Assembly: GCF_964266745.1 (NCBI RefSeq)
Contig: NZ_CAXWGX010000023.1
Location: forward strand, 248,001 to 312,000
Direction of reading: 5' to 3'
DNA: 64,000 bases
Origin: Propionicimonas sp020161015
GTDB lineage: Bacteria > Actinomycetota > Actinomycetes > Propionibacteriales > Propionibacteriaceae
Part shown: positions 7,740-16,863 of the stretch, piece by piece
How positions within the stretch are numbered: the first letter of the stretch is position 1
Layout of the letters: every line of letters starts with the position of its first letter
Notes under the pieces: model-generated
Databases searched by the model: none
What the model was told of the DNA's origin: nothing
The model's input: the letters and a program-made list of their open reading frames with translations, nothing else
Made by a program: the position numbers and the translations under genes

Positions 7740-8021
7740 ATGGCCCGGATCCTGCCGCCGCCGGCGGAGCGCTTCGACCCGATCACCGCGCGCTGGCTGA
7801 CCCCGGGCGGCCCGCTCCACGACCCGCAGCGCGACAGCCTTGACCCCGACCACGGTGAGCCCGTGCGGGTCGTCGAGCCCGTCCCGCGGGAGCTGGCCGA
7901 GGCTGACGAGTCGAGCGCTGGAGGAGCGCGGGAAGCCCGCAATCGCCAGTTGCTCGTGCTCGCCGTGGTGGCGCTCGCCGCCGGCATGATCGTCGGTGGG
8001 TTCGTGGTCGGCTGGCCCTAG
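7740..8021 (+). CDS. Single-pass membrane protein, function unknown
   Basis: 93 residues. A proline-rich, acidic N-terminal part (MARILPPPAERFDPITARW...) is followed by one C-terminal membrane helix (LLVLAVVALAAGMIVGGFVVGW). This gives a tail-anchored layout with the bulk probably in the cytoplasm. GAGGCT ends 6 bases before ATG 7740, which resembles the leaderless starts elsewhere here. No domain is recognised. Confidence 0.55.
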   Translation: MARILPPPAERFDPITARWLTPGGPLHDPQRDSLDPDHGEPVRVVEPVPRELAEADESSAGGAREARNRQLLVLAVVALAAGMIVGGFVVGWP

Positions 8022-8086
8022 AGGCTTTGCGTAGTCGGCGCCGTGGGGGTGTCGGAGTGTCGGTGCCCGCCCGTAGCGTGGCCGGC

Positions 8087-9442
8087 ATGTCGCTCGACCA
8101 GCTTGCTTCCACCCTCGAGGGTGCCCTCGTCCTGCCGGGCTCGGCGGACTTCGACACGGCGCGGCTCTACCACGGCCGAACCGGCGAGCCGGCCGCAGTG
8201 GTGCGCGTCGCCGGCGTCACTGATGTGGTGGCGGCGCTCGCCGCGGCCCGCGCGGAAGGCCTGCCCGTCGCCGTGCGCGGCGGTGGCCACAGCAACTGGG
8301 AGTCGCTCCCGGGAGCCCTGGTGGTCGACCTGGGGGACCTGCGCCGGGTCGAGGTGGACGGGGGGCCGCCGGCGGCCGATGGCGGGCGCCTGGTGCACGT
8401 GAGCGGCGGCGCGACCTGGGGTGAGGTCGCCGACGAACTCGGCCGGCACGGCCTCGCGGTCAGCTCCGGCGACACCCGCTCGGTGGGCGTCGGCGGACTG
8501 ACCCTCGGGGCCGGCATCGGCTGGGTCGTTCGCCGCTGGGGGCTGGCGCTCGACCAGCTCACCGGCGTGCAACTGGTCACGGCTCGTGGCGAGGTGCTCG
8601 AGGTGTCCGTGTCCTCCCACCCGGAACTGTTCTGGGGGGTGCGCGGCGGCGGGGGCAACCTCGGGGTCGTGACGCGGTTCGACTTCCTCGCCCATCCGCT
8701 CGCCGGCATCGTGCACGCACGCCTCACCCTCGACGGCTCCGACCTCGCAGCGCTGGTCCGGGCCTTCCGGGACGTGATGCGCGCGGCTCCGCGCGAGCTC
8801 AACGGGTCGCTCGTGCGCACCCCCGCGATGGGCCCGGACATGCCCGGCCAGACAACGCTCGAACTGGCGTGGGCCGGACCTGACGAGGACGCCGCCCGCG
8901 TGGCCTTCGCGCCGCTGCTCGCCCTTCCCCAGGTGCAGTCCTCGGAGGTGGCGGCGGCGCAGTACCGCGACCTTTTGCAGGAGGCGCCCGTGCCGCCGCC
9001 CGGCATGGTCATGCCGACGATCGTGGACGAGAACGGCTGGTTCGAGTCGCTGGACGATGACCTGATAGACGCGCTCGTGGCGGCGTCCGACGCGGCCGGT
9101 GCGCCGATGTTCCTCGTCCGGTGGCTCGGCGGCGCCTTCGGCGACGTGGACCCGGTCGCGACGGCCATCGCCTTCCGCACGGCCGAGGCGTTCGTCCTCA
9201 CCGCGGGGTTCCTGCCCCCGGGCTCCACCGACGCCGACGCCGCTGGCATGAAGGCCCTGCTGGCCCCCTTCGCCGAGCGCGCGCTCGGCACCTACGGCAA
9301 CTTCACGAACGCGGTGGCACCCGGCCTGCCCGGACGCATGTACCCCCCGGCGACGCTCGCACGCCTGGCGGCCCTCAAGCGCGAGTGGGACCCGGACAAC
9401 CTGTTCTCGCGCAACCACAACGTGCTGCCCGAGGGGTCCTGA
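8087..9442 (+). CDS. FAD-linked oxidase, berberine-bridge-enzyme family
   Basis: 451 residues. A PP-loop FAD domain (VVRVAGVTDVVAALAAAR, then GGGHSNWES) carries the histidine that bonds FAD in this family. LGAGIGWVVRRWGLALDQL follows. The C-terminus (LAALKREWDPDNLFSRNHNVLP) is the typical BBE ending. Bicovalent members also have a cysteine just before the VG-GG loop; here that place reads SSGDTRSVGVGG, so only the histidine link is expected. Family members oxidise sugars or alkaloid-like compounds and release hydrogen peroxide. Start: TAGCGT (8074-8079), 7 bases, ATG 8087, again leaderless. Substrate unknown. Confidence 0.85.
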   Translation: MSLDQLASTLEGALVLPGSADFDTARLYHGRTGEPAAVVRVAGVTDVVAALAAARAEGLPVAVRGGGHSNWESLPGALVVDLGDLRRVEVDGGPPAADGGRLVHVSGGATWGEVADELGRHGLAVSSGDTRSVGVGGLTLGAGIGWVVRRWGLALDQLTGVQLVTARGEVLEVSVSSHPELFWGVRGGGGNLGVVTRFDFLAHPLAGIVHARLTLDGSDLAALVRAFRDVMRAAPRELNGSLVRTPAMGPDMPGQTTLELAWAGPDEDAARVAFAPLLALPQVQSSEVAAAQYRDLLQEAPVPPPGMVMPTIVDENGWFESLDDDLIDALVAASDAAGAPMFLVRWLGGAFGDVDPVATAIAFRTAEAFVLTAGFLPPGSTDADAAGMKALLAPFAERALGTYGNFTNAVAPGLPGRMYPPATLARLAALKREWDPDNLFSRNHNVLPEGS

Positions 9443-9487
9443 CGGCCAGCGCTCGCCCGGGAACTGCGGCGGAGGTCGGACGAGGGG

Positions 9488-11143
9488 TCAGGACTGGTCG
9501 AAACCTCCCGCGGCCGTCAGGTACTTCGCGTAGACAACGTCGAAGTCGGCCATTCCGGCGGGGGTGGGGGTGAAGTCCGCGGCATACGGCTCGCAGAGTG
9601 CCCTCTGTGCCTCCGGAATGGACGCGTACGCCCCGTGGCCGACAGCTGCGTAGATGGCCGAACCGGCCGCGCAGACCTCCTCCACCTTCGAGACCATCAC
9701 TTCCGTGCCGAGGCCGTCGGCGAGGGCCTGGCAGACGAGCCTGGAGTTGCGGACGACGCCTCCCACGAGGATCACCCGCTCGAACACCGCTCCCGCACCG
9801 GAGAGCCCGGCGAAGATGGCCCTGCTGCCGGCAACGGCCGCGTGCAGGAGTGCCCGGTAGAGGTCCACGGCGTCATGGCCGATCCGGAGGTTCAGCAGCG
9901 CAGCGCTGGCGTGGTCGTCCAGGTCCGGGTAGCGGCGCCCGTTGATCCAGTCCAGCGCAACGATCCCGGTGGGACGGCGTTCGGACGCCGCGCGCTCGAG
10001 CGCGGGCAGGAGCGCGTCCCGGCCGGCGGCGAGCGCCCGATCGACGACTTCTGGGGGCAGGAGCGCTTCCAGCTGGTCGCGGAGGACGGCTTCCCATGGC
10101 CAGGTGAGGATGCGGGTGTACCAGGCGAAGAGGTCGCCGAAGGCGGCCTGGCCGGCTTCACCGCCCAGGAAGCCCGGCACGATCGAGTCCTCGGCGACGC
10201 CGCACATCGCCCTGATGTCGTGCCCCTCGATGGTGGGGTAGTCGGTGAGGAACATGTCGACCGTCGACGTCCCGACCACCTTGACCAGGGTCCCCGGCAC
10301 GATGCCGGCCCCGACCGCGCCGGCGTGGGCGTCGAGCGACCCGACGACCACGACAGTGCTCGGGCTGAGGCGGAGGCGACCCGCCCACTCCCCGGTCAGG
10401 GTGCCGAGCGGGGTGCCCGCCGGATCAGGCGGCGTCCTGAAGCTCCGGGCCACCCGGGCCAGGTGGGGATCGAGTTCCTCCAGGATGGCCTCGGGGATCA
10501 TTCCGCCGAGACGACGGTTGAAGAGGGCCTTGTGGCCGGCCGCACACGCATTGCGCGAGAACTGGCTGACGTCGTCCACCCCCGTCAGCAGGTTGGGCAG
10601 CCAGTCCGAGTGCTCGACCCAGGACGCCGCATGCCGCCTGATGGTGGGGCTGTGTGTGGCCGCGTGCAGGATCTTCGCCCACCACCACTCCGAGCTGTAG
10701 CGCCCCTGATAGGTGGTGAAGTCCGGATCGTGAGCGCTGAGCACCCGCGTCACCCGGTCCGCGGCGTCCGAGGCGGTGTGGTCCTTCCAGAGCCAGAACA
10801 TGCAGTCCGGATCGTCCTCGTGTCCCGGCAGGAGTGCCAGCGGCACCCCGTGCTGGTCGGTGGGTGCCGGGGTCGACCCGGTCGCGTCGATCGCCAACGC
10901 AGCGACCGAGGCCTCGCCCAACACGCGGGCCACCTCCAGGAAGGCCTCTTCGAGTGCCTCGAGATGGTCGAGAGGGTGTTGACGGAACTGGTGACGTTCA
11001 GGGACGCAGTACGCGCCGGCGGCCCATCGCTTGAACGGCCGGGTCACGGTCAGGATGCAGGCCGGAACGTCCAGATCCCAGACGCAGACACGGGCGGAAT
11101 CGGTGCCGAAGTCCACTCCGGCTACCAGGTTTGCCTGCGCCAT
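9488..11143 (-). CDS. FGGY-family kinase, ribulokinase (AraB) type
   Basis: 551 residues, the length of AraB ribulokinases. The N-terminal ATPase fold begins GVDFGTDSARVCVWD. YQGRYSSEWWWAKILH and VEHSDWLPNLLTG are typical AraB blocks, and the C-terminal domain contains VVVGSLDAHAGAVGAG, VKVVGTSTVDMFL and ERVILVGGVVRNSRLVCQALADGLG. Ribulokinases phosphorylate D- or L-ribulose, and some accept ribitol or L-arabinitol. ATG 11143 has GAGGAGCGCAC before it. It lies downstream of an SDR dehydrogenase and a ROK regulator on the same strand, with a three-gene importer opposite. The set suggests pentitol or pentulose use: dehydrogenase makes a ketopentose, then this kinase phosphorylates it. Confidence 0.88.
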   Translation of the reverse strand: MAQANLVAGVDFGTDSARVCVWDLDVPACILTVTRPFKRWAAGAYCVPERHQFRQHPLDHLEALEEAFLEVARVLGEASVAALAIDATGSTPAPTDQHGVPLALLPGHEDDPDCMFWLWKDHTASDAADRVTRVLSAHDPDFTTYQGRYSSEWWWAKILHAATHSPTIRRHAASWVEHSDWLPNLLTGVDDVSQFSRNACAAGHKALFNRRLGGMIPEAILEELDPHLARVARSFRTPPDPAGTPLGTLTGEWAGRLRLSPSTVVVVGSLDAHAGAVGAGIVPGTLVKVVGTSTVDMFLTDYPTIEGHDIRAMCGVAEDSIVPGFLGGEAGQAAFGDLFAWYTRILTWPWEAVLRDQLEALLPPEVVDRALAAGRDALLPALERAASERRPTGIVALDWINGRRYPDLDDHASAALLNLRIGHDAVDLYRALLHAAVAGSRAIFAGLSGAGAVFERVILVGGVVRNSRLVCQALADGLGTEVMVSKVEEVCAAGSAIYAAVGHGAYASIPEAQRALCEPYAADFTPTPAGMADFDVVYAKYLTAAGGFDQS

Positions 11144-11304
11144 GTGCGCTCCTCAAGGGTGGGCAGGAAGGCCGGGCGATGGCGCTGTGGCCAGCTGGGA
11201 CGGTTCCTGCAGGGGTCGGTGTCTGTCGGGCTGGTGCGGTCAGGGTGTCGGCGGTCGTGCGGCGTCCACGGGAGCGTGGCCGCCGCCCCTCCCGGCTCCC
11301 GGCC

Positions 11305-12075
11305 TCACCACAGGGTGTAGCCGCCGTCCACCACCAGGACGGATCCGGTGGCGAAGGTGGAGGCGTCGCTGGCCAGGTAGAGAGCCGCCGGTGCGATCTC
11401 GTCAGGGGTTGCGTATCGCTGCATCGGGACCTCGTCGATCCAGTAGTGGCGGTACTCGGGCTTGTCGATGTCCGCGATCTCGGTCTTCACATAGCCCGGC
11501 GCGATGGCGTTGACGCGCACGTGGTGGGGCGCCCACTCGGCGGCGAGGGAGCGGGTGAGATGGTGGACGGCCGCCTTGCTGATGCCGTAGGGCGCGTGCC
11601 ACTGCGGGCGGTTGATGATGAGCCCGGACATCGAGCCGATGTTCACGATGGAGCCGCTGCGTCGGGCCACCATGTGCTGCCCGATCACCTGGCAGCACCG
11701 CCAGACGGCCTTCAGGTTGACGTCGAACAGCCGGTCCCACTCGTCCTCGGGAAGAGTGAGCGCGTCCGCGTGGAACCCGATGCCGGCGTTGTTCACCAGG
11801 ACGTCGATCTGGCCGTGCTCGGCGACGACGGCCCGGGCGAGGTTCTCGACCGAAGCGCGGTCGCTGACGTCGGTGCGAACGGCAGTCGCCTCGCCCGGTC
11901 CCACGGCGCTCAGCACGCTCACCGCCTGCTCGTTGCGAGCCTCGTCACGGGCGGCAACGACGACCGTGGCGCCCGCCTCGACGAACGCGCGGGCGATGCC
12001 CAGGCCGATGCCGCGATTCGCGCCGGTGACCACCGCCACCTTGCCGTGCAGGGAGAACTGGTCGAGGACTGACAC
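11305..12075 (-). CDS. SDR-family dehydrogenase (polyol/ketose oxidoreductase type)
   Basis: 256 residues, a classical short-chain dehydrogenase. It has the NAD(P) motif VTGANRGIGLGIA, NNAGIGFHADAL, and the catalytic S-x12-Y-x3-K around NIGSMSG...YGISKAAVHHLTRSLA. It ends with GSVLVVDGGYTLW. Related enzymes oxidise sorbitol, xylitol, ribitol or gluconate. GTG 12075 is chosen because AAAGGA lies 8-9 bases before it; an ATG 36 bases upstream has no ribosome site. The gene sits between the ROK gene (42 bases away) and the AraB-like kinase, in one probable operon. Which polyol it uses is not readable from sequence. Confidence 0.88.
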   Translation of the reverse strand: MSVLDQFSLHGKVAVVTGANRGIGLGIARAFVEAGATVVVAARDEARNEQAVSVLSAVGPGEATAVRTDVSDRASVENLARAVVAEHGQIDVLVNNAGIGFHADALTLPEDEWDRLFDVNLKAVWRCCQVIGQHMVARRSGSIVNIGSMSGLIINRPQWHAPYGISKAAVHHLTRSLAAEWAPHHVRVNAIAPGYVKTEIADIDKPEYRHYWIDEVPMQRYATPDEIAPAALYLASDASTFATGSVLVVDGGYTLW

Positions 12076-12116
12076 GTGCGTGGTTCCTTTCGTAGGGTGG
12101 GGGACTCCCACGGCTT

Positions 12117-13313
12117 TCAGGCGATGGCGGAAGCTGCCGGGCGAAGGGGCTCCTGCTCCAGCCAGGACGTCACGGCCAGTTGGGCTGCGCCGAGGACGGC
12201 GGCGTCGCTGCCCACGCGGGCGGGCACCAGGTGGAGCCGCCGGGTGGCCAGCGGGAGCACGCGGTCGTACACGACCTGCCGGACGCCGCTGAGCATGAGC
12301 CCCCCGGCGGCGGCGAGGGAGCCGCCGATGACGATCACCTCGGGGTTGAGCAGGCTGGTCGCGTAGGCGACCGCCTCACCGATCAGGCGCCCCCCCTCGC
12401 GGAGGGACTCGAGGACATGCGGGTTCCCCGCCGTGGCGAGTCGCACGATGGTCTCCGTGTCGGTCGCTCCCTGGTCGCCGAGGTCCCGCACGATGGCCCA
12501 CCCCGCGGTGAGCGCCTCCACGCAGCCGCGATTGCCGCACCGGCACAGCGGCTCGCCGTGGCCGTCGAGCTGGATGTGCCCGATGTCACCCGCCGCGCCC
12601 TGCGCACCGTGGTACAGCGCCCCGTTGGTGAAGATCGCGCTGCCGATGCCGGTGCCGACCTTGACGTAGAACAGCGACTGGGTGTCCGGCCACATGCGGG
12701 TCTTCTCCGCCACGGCCATCGCGTTGACATCGTTCTCCACGAGGATCGGGACGCCCAGCCGTGCGCCCAGGCGTGCTCTGATGTCGAACCCGTCCCAGCC
12801 CTGGAGCACCGAGTACCCGGTGACCCTTCCGGCGGCGAAGTCGACGGGAGCCGGCAACGCGAGGCCGACGCAGATGAGCTCGGGCTGCCCGGCACCCCGT
12901 TCCTCCAGCAGGTCCTCGACCGTCGCGGCGATGAAGTCCAGGATGGCCTCCGGCCCGGCGTCCAGCTGCAGCGAGACCTCGCGGCGCGCGACCACGTCCG
13001 GATCGAGGGAGCACAACACGATCTGGCTGTGTCGCTCGCCGATGTCGACGGCGGCGACGACGCCGTAGTCGCGATTCACCTCGAGGAGCCGAGCCGGACG
13101 ACCACCGGACTGCTCGGCGTGCTGCGACTCCCGGACCAGTCCAGAGCCGAAGAGCCGCTCGAGCCTGGCCCCGAGCGCGGTTCTGGAAAGCCCGAACTCT
13201 CGCTGGAGGCCTGCGCGCGTCGTGCGGCTCCGCCACAGGCGGGCAGCGAGCTGCAGGTCCTCGGGCTCCAGCGGGCCCGCCTGCATCGCCGGGCGCCCAT
13301 CGGTCTGGGTCAT
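12117..13313 (-). CDS. ROK-family transcriptional repressor
   Basis: 398 residues. The N-terminal winged helix (RAGLQREFGLSRTALGARLERLFGSGLV, about residues 33-60) is followed by a ROK sugar-kinase fold with VAAVDIGERHSQIVLC, GTGIGSAIF and the zinc motif C-x-C-G-x2-G-C-x-E (CRCGNRGCVEAL). A helix-turn-helix plus ROK fold marks an XylR/NagC-type regulator that releases DNA when sugar binds. It is divergent from the transporter at 13450. The intergenic inverted repeat CTTTTGC-N10-GCAAAAG is the likely operator for both directions. Confidence 0.9.
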   Translation of the reverse strand: MTQTDGRPAMQAGPLEPEDLQLAARLWRSRTTRAGLQREFGLSRTALGARLERLFGSGLVRESQHAEQSGGRPARLLEVNRDYGVVAAVDIGERHSQIVLCSLDPDVVARREVSLQLDAGPEAILDFIAATVEDLLEERGAGQPELICVGLALPAPVDFAAGRVTGYSVLQGWDGFDIRARLGARLGVPILVENDVNAMAVAEKTRMWPDTQSLFYVKVGTGIGSAIFTNGALYHGAQGAAGDIGHIQLDGHGEPLCRCGNRGCVEALTAGWAIVRDLGDQGATDTETIVRLATAGNPHVLESLREGGRLIGEAVAYATSLLNPEVIVIGGSLAAAGGLMLSGVRQVVYDRVLPLATRRLHLVPARVGSDAAVLGAAQLAVTSWLEQEPLRPAASAIA

Positions 13314-13361
13314 GACGGCAGACTAGACCGCTTCGTGTAGCGGATCAACAGAAGTTACGAT

Positions 13362-13397
13362 CTTTTGCTTGACATCACGCAAAAGGGAGTGGAGGCT
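13362..13397 (+). promoter_or_regulatory. Transporter promoter with inverted-repeat operator (probable ROK site)
   Basis: CTTTTGC (13362-13368) and GCAAAAG (13379-13385) form a perfect 7-bp inverted repeat with a 10-base spacer. The -35 hexamer TTGACA (13369-13374) lies inside that spacer, and GAGGCT lies 17 bases further on (13392-13397). A repressor bound to the repeat would cover the -35 box. The neighbouring ROK protein is the obvious candidate. Confidence 0.65.
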
Positions 13398-13449
13398 GGT
13401 GCAAAACCGAGCGAGAACGCACGGGCACTTCACTGGAGAGGTGGAACAC

Positions 13450-14487
13450 ATGAGCGGACGCAGGAGCCGCGCTGCGCTGCAGGTGATCGGGGCAGGGGTC
13501 ACGCTGATGTCCCTGAGCCTGACGGCCTGCGCAACAGGGACGAGCACGCCGGCAGCGAGCGGCGGCGGCAGCGCGCCGTCCGAGAAGATGCTGATCGGCA
13601 TCGTGGAACAACAGCTGGGTAATCCGTTCTTCGGAGCGATCCAGGACGCCGCGAAGGCGAAGGCCGAAGCGGCCGGTGCCCAGGTCATCACGGCCAACTC
13701 GAAGACCGCAGGGGACTCCGAGACGCAGGTGACGGCGATCCAGGACATGATCAACCGGAAGGTGAAGGGGATCGTCGTGGACCCGGCCAACGCGACCGCC
13801 CTCGTCCCGGTGATCAAGCAGGCCCGGGACGCGGGCATCCTCGTCATCGCGGTCAACACCGAGACCGATCCGGCCGACGCCGTCGACGCCACCTTCGAGA
13901 CGGACAACCTCGAGGCCGGCCGGTTGACCGGCGCGTGGGCCAAGGCCGCGCTGGGTGACAAGGCACCCAAGGTGGCGCTGCTTGACTACGATCTGACCGA
14001 CAAGACGTCCAAGGCCCGTCACGACGGGTTCCTCAAGGGCATGGGGCTCACCGAACAGTCGCCCGAGGTGGTGGCCGAGAAGGAGACCAGTGCCAGCGTC
14101 GACGGAGGTCAGGCCGCGATGGAGAACATGCTGCAGGCACACAAGGACATCAACGTCGTGTACTCCATCAACGAGCCGATGGCTCAGGGTGCCTACGCCG
14201 CGGCCAAGGCCCAGGGGCTCGAATCGGGCATCCTCTTCACCGGTATCGACGGCAGTTGCTCCGGCGTGCAGGCTGTCAAGGACGGGCAGATCGGCGCCAC
14301 CGTCGCGCAGTTCCCGACCCTGATGGGCGAGAAGGCCGTGGAGGCCATCCTCCAGTACGCGAAGGACGGCACCAAGCCGAGCGGGATCATCAACTCCGGC
14401 ACCGTCCTGATCACCGACAAGCCGGCCGCCGGGCTGGACTCGAAGGACACCGCGTGGGGCCTGCAGAACTGCTGGGGCACCAAGTGA
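13450..14487 (+). CDS. Sugar ABC transporter substrate-binding lipoprotein
   Basis: 345 residues. The signal peptide ends in lipobox LTAC (Cys near residue 29), followed by a Ser/Gly/Ala linker. The periplasmic-binding-protein fold (class I, Peripla_BP_4) is shown by MLIGIVEQQLGNPFFGAIQDAAKA, IQDMINRKVKGIVVDPANATAL and GILVIAVNTETDP. This type binds ribose, fructose and other monosaccharides or polyols. ATG 13450 follows GGAGAGGTGGAACAC. Its stop overlaps the permease start (GTGA). It is the first gene of a three-gene importer divergent from the ROK repressor. Confidence 0.9.
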   Translation: MSGRRSRAALQVIGAGVTLMSLSLTACATGTSTPAASGGGSAPSEKMLIGIVEQQLGNPFFGAIQDAAKAKAEAAGAQVITANSKTAGDSETQVTAIQDMINRKVKGIVVDPANATALVPVIKQARDAGILVIAVNTETDPADAVDATFETDNLEAGRLTGAWAKAALGDKAPKVALLDYDLTDKTSKARHDGFLKGMGLTEQSPEVVAEKETSASVDGGQAAMENMLQAHKDINVVYSINEPMAQGAYAAAKAQGLESGILFTGIDGSCSGVQAVKDGQIGATVAQFPTLMGEKAVEAILQYAKDGTKPSGIINSGTVLITDKPAAGLDSKDTAWGLQNCWGTK

Positions 14488-15500
14488 CCGACGCCCCGGT
14501 GGGTGCGAACCTCGACACCGAGGTTCGCCCTACCGGGGTGCACCGGATCCGGGGGTTCCTGGTCGATGCGACGCGCGGGGGCGTCCTCGGCCCGCTCGTC
14601 GCCCTCCTGTTCGCGTCGGTGGTCTTCTCCGCGCTCACCGACACGTTCCTGACCCCCAGCAACATCTCGCTGATCCTCACCCAGTCCATCGTGATCGGGA
14701 TGCTGGCGCTGGGGCAGACGATGATCATCCTCACCAGCGGCATCGACCTCGCCAATGCCGCGATCATGGTCCTCGCCTCGGTGGTCATCGCCAAGGTCGT
14801 GAAGGTTTCGGACAACGCGTTTGTGGCCCTCCTCATCGGCCTCGCGGTCGCCCTCGCGCTGTCCGCGATCTCCGGCCTGCTCGTCAGCCAGATGAACCTT
14901 CCCCCGTTCATCGTCACTCTCGGCATGCTGACGGTCGTCACCGCTGCGGCACGGCTGTACACCGGTTCCAGCAGCATTCCCGTCCAGAACGACCTGATCG
15001 CCTGGCTGGGCACCCCGGTTCCCATCGCCGGTTTCCGCTTCACCATCGGGGTGTTCGTCTGGTTCGCGGCGTACGCCCTTGCCTGGTACGCCCTCACCCA
15101 GACCGGGTGGGGCACGCACGTGCTCGCGGTCGGCGACGACCCCGAGGCGGCGCGTCTCGCCGGCATCAAGACCCGGCGCGTCCTGCTCAGCGTCTACCTG
15201 GTGGCGGGCCTGTGCTACGCCGCCGCGGCGTGGCAGGCCCTGGGTCGCATCCCGAACGCCGATCCGAGCGGGTATGCCAGCGGGAACCTGGACAGCATCA
15301 CCGCGGTCGTGATCGGCGGCACCTCCCTCTTCGGCGGGCGGGGTGGCGTCATCGGGACGCTGATCGGGACGCTGATCGTCACGGTGCTCCGCAACGGCCT
15401 CACCCAGGCCGGGATCGACTCCCTCTACCAGGACATCGCGACCGGCGTCCTCGTCGTCGCGGCCGTCCTGATCGACCAGATCACAAGGCGGGCCCGATGA
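14484..15500 (+). CDS. Sugar ABC transporter permease
   Basis: 338 residues with about nine to ten membrane helices in the RbsC/FrcC family (BPD_transp_2). Diagnostic blocks are MLALGQTMIILTSGIDLANAAIM (the family's GIDLS loop), LPPFIVTLGMLTV, LAVGDDPEAARLAGIKTRRV and AVVIGGTSLFGGRGGVIGTLIGTL. GTG 14484 overlaps the binding-protein stop by GTGA, so translation is coupled. It would form a homodimeric channel in the inner membrane with the ATPase encoded next. Confidence 0.92.
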   Translation: MTDAPVGANLDTEVRPTGVHRIRGFLVDATRGGVLGPLVALLFASVVFSALTDTFLTPSNISLILTQSIVIGMLALGQTMIILTSGIDLANAAIMVLASVVIAKVVKVSDNAFVALLIGLAVALALSAISGLLVSQMNLPPFIVTLGMLTVVTAAARLYTGSSSIPVQNDLIAWLGTPVPIAGFRFTIGVFVWFAAYALAWYALTQTGWGTHVLAVGDDPEAARLAGIKTRRVLLSVYLVAGLCYAAAAWQALGRIPNADPSGYASGNLDSITAVVIGGTSLFGGRGGVIGTLIGTLIVTVLRNGLTQAGIDSLYQDIATGVLVVAAVLIDQITRRAR

Positions 15501-16300
15501 GTGCACCAGTCCTGGCCGCGCACCGGCTCTTCAAGCACTTCGGGGCGGTCACCGCCCTCGACGGCGCCGACTTCGAGGTCCGCGAGGGCGAGGTGATGGC
15601 CGTGGTCGGCGACAACGGAGCAGGCAAGTCGACACTCATCAAGGCCCTCACCGGAGCACTCGTCCCGGATTCGGGCCAGATCCTCCTCGACGGGGAGCGC
15701 GTGCGCTTCCACTCACCCATCGACGCTCGCCGGCACGGCATCGAGACCGTCTACCAGACCCTTGCGGTCGCCCCGGCGCTGGACATCAGCGCCAACATGT
15801 TCCTCGGTCGCGAACAGCGACGCCCGGGCGTGCTCGGCTCGTTCTTCCGGCTGCTCGACAAGCCCGCGATGCGCACGCGCGCCGCGGCGACCCTCCGCGA
15901 GCTCGGGATCACCACCGCGAGGTCAGTGCGCCAGCAGGTCGAGACCCTCTCCGGTGGCCAGCGGCAGGCCGTGGCTGTCGCCAGGGCGGCCGCCTGGGGC
16001 AGCAAGGTCGTCGTGCTCGACGAGCCGACGGCGGCCCTGGGTGTGCGTGAGGCGGGCCAGGTCCTCGAGTTGGTCCGCCGCATCAGGGACCGTGGAGTGG
16101 CCGTGATCCTGATCAGCCACAACATGCCCCAGGTCTTCGAGGTCGCCGACCGGATCCACATCCACCGGCTCGGTCAGCGCGTCGCGCTGGTCAGGCCCAC
16201 CGACGTCAGCATGACGGACGTCGTCGCGATCATGACCGGTGCAAGGGCCGGCAACGAAGGCCTCGCCGATGCGGACCTTCCGCACGGCGACGGGACCTGA
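15497..16300 (+). CDS. Sugar ABC transporter ATPase, single-domain (FrcA type)
   Basis: 267 residues with one nucleotide-binding domain: Walker A GDNGAGKSTLIKAL, signature LSGGQRQAVAVARA, Walker B VVVLDEPTAALG and the switch histidine in ILISHNM. Most monosaccharide importers of this family use a double-domain ATPase of about 500 residues, so this belongs to the shorter FrcA-like group. ATG 15497 overlaps the permease stop as ATGA. The C-terminal tail (about residues 240-267) is low in structure and acidic. Confidence 0.92.
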   Translation: MSAPVLAAHRLFKHFGAVTALDGADFEVREGEVMAVVGDNGAGKSTLIKALTGALVPDSGQILLDGERVRFHSPIDARRHGIETVYQTLAVAPALDISANMFLGREQRRPGVLGSFFRLLDKPAMRTRAAATLRELGITTARSVRQQVETLSGGQRQAVAVARAAAWGSKVVVLDEPTAALGVREAGQVLELVRRIRDRGVAVILISHNMPQVFEVADRIHIHRLGQRVALVRPTDVSMTDVVAIMTGARAGNEGLADADLPHGDGT

Positions 16301-16329
16301 CCCGTCGTCACGCGCCCGATCCCACGCCG

Positions 16330-16863
16330 TCAGCGAGGCAGGTCGGCACAGAAGAGCTGACCGGAGGCGGTGAACGCCACCCCCGGCACATCGACGTCGC
16401 TCGCGACGAGCCGGAAGCCGAACCCGGTGTGCAGGTCGATCGAGGCCCGGTTGGCGCTGCTCACGAAGTACCAGGCACGGTCCGTCCGCTCCCCGAGCCA
16501 GGCCAGCCGGACCCTGGTCAGCTCCCGTCCGACGCCGTGTCGCCGGCACCCGGGATCGACCACGAGCCCGAGGAGGAACCACCCGTCGGGAATCGTCGAG
16601 CCGGGTGAGAGCGCGCTCGACGAGAACCACCCGGCCGTGGCGTAACCGGCCACCCCACCGTCGACCACGGCCACGAATGTCCTGCGGTCGGCGCTGTGCA
16701 GGCTGCGCTCGAAGGAGGCCCACCGGGCCGCCGGCTCCCCGCCATCGCGCTGGACGGCCAGGACGACGCACGCCTCGACGTCCCCTTCGGCCAGCTCCCG
16801 CACGACCACCGGGAGACGCGCGCCGCGGTCGTCGGGACGGTAGTCGGCGAACAGCGAGGCCAT
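16330..16863 (-). CDS. GNAT N-acetyltransferase
   Basis: 177 residues. The core includes VAGYATAGWFSSS and WFLLGLVVDPGCRRHGVGRELTRVRLAWL, which is the acetyl-CoA-binding motif A (R-x-x-G-x-G). It ends with a strand-helix SANRASIDLHTGFGFRLVA. ATG 16863 is preferred because TACGCT (16875-16870) ends 6 bases before it. Upstream in-frame sequence up to 17232 looks non-coding. It converges on the importer operon; substrate unknown. Confidence 0.82.
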   Translation of the reverse strand: MASLFADYRPDDRGARLPVVVRELAEGDVEACVVLAVQRDGGEPAARWASFERSLHSADRRTFVAVVDGGVAGYATAGWFSSSALSPGSTIPDGWFLLGLVVDPGCRRHGVGRELTRVRLAWLGERTDRAWYFVSSANRASIDLHTGFGFRLVASDVDVPGVAFTASGQLFCADLPR

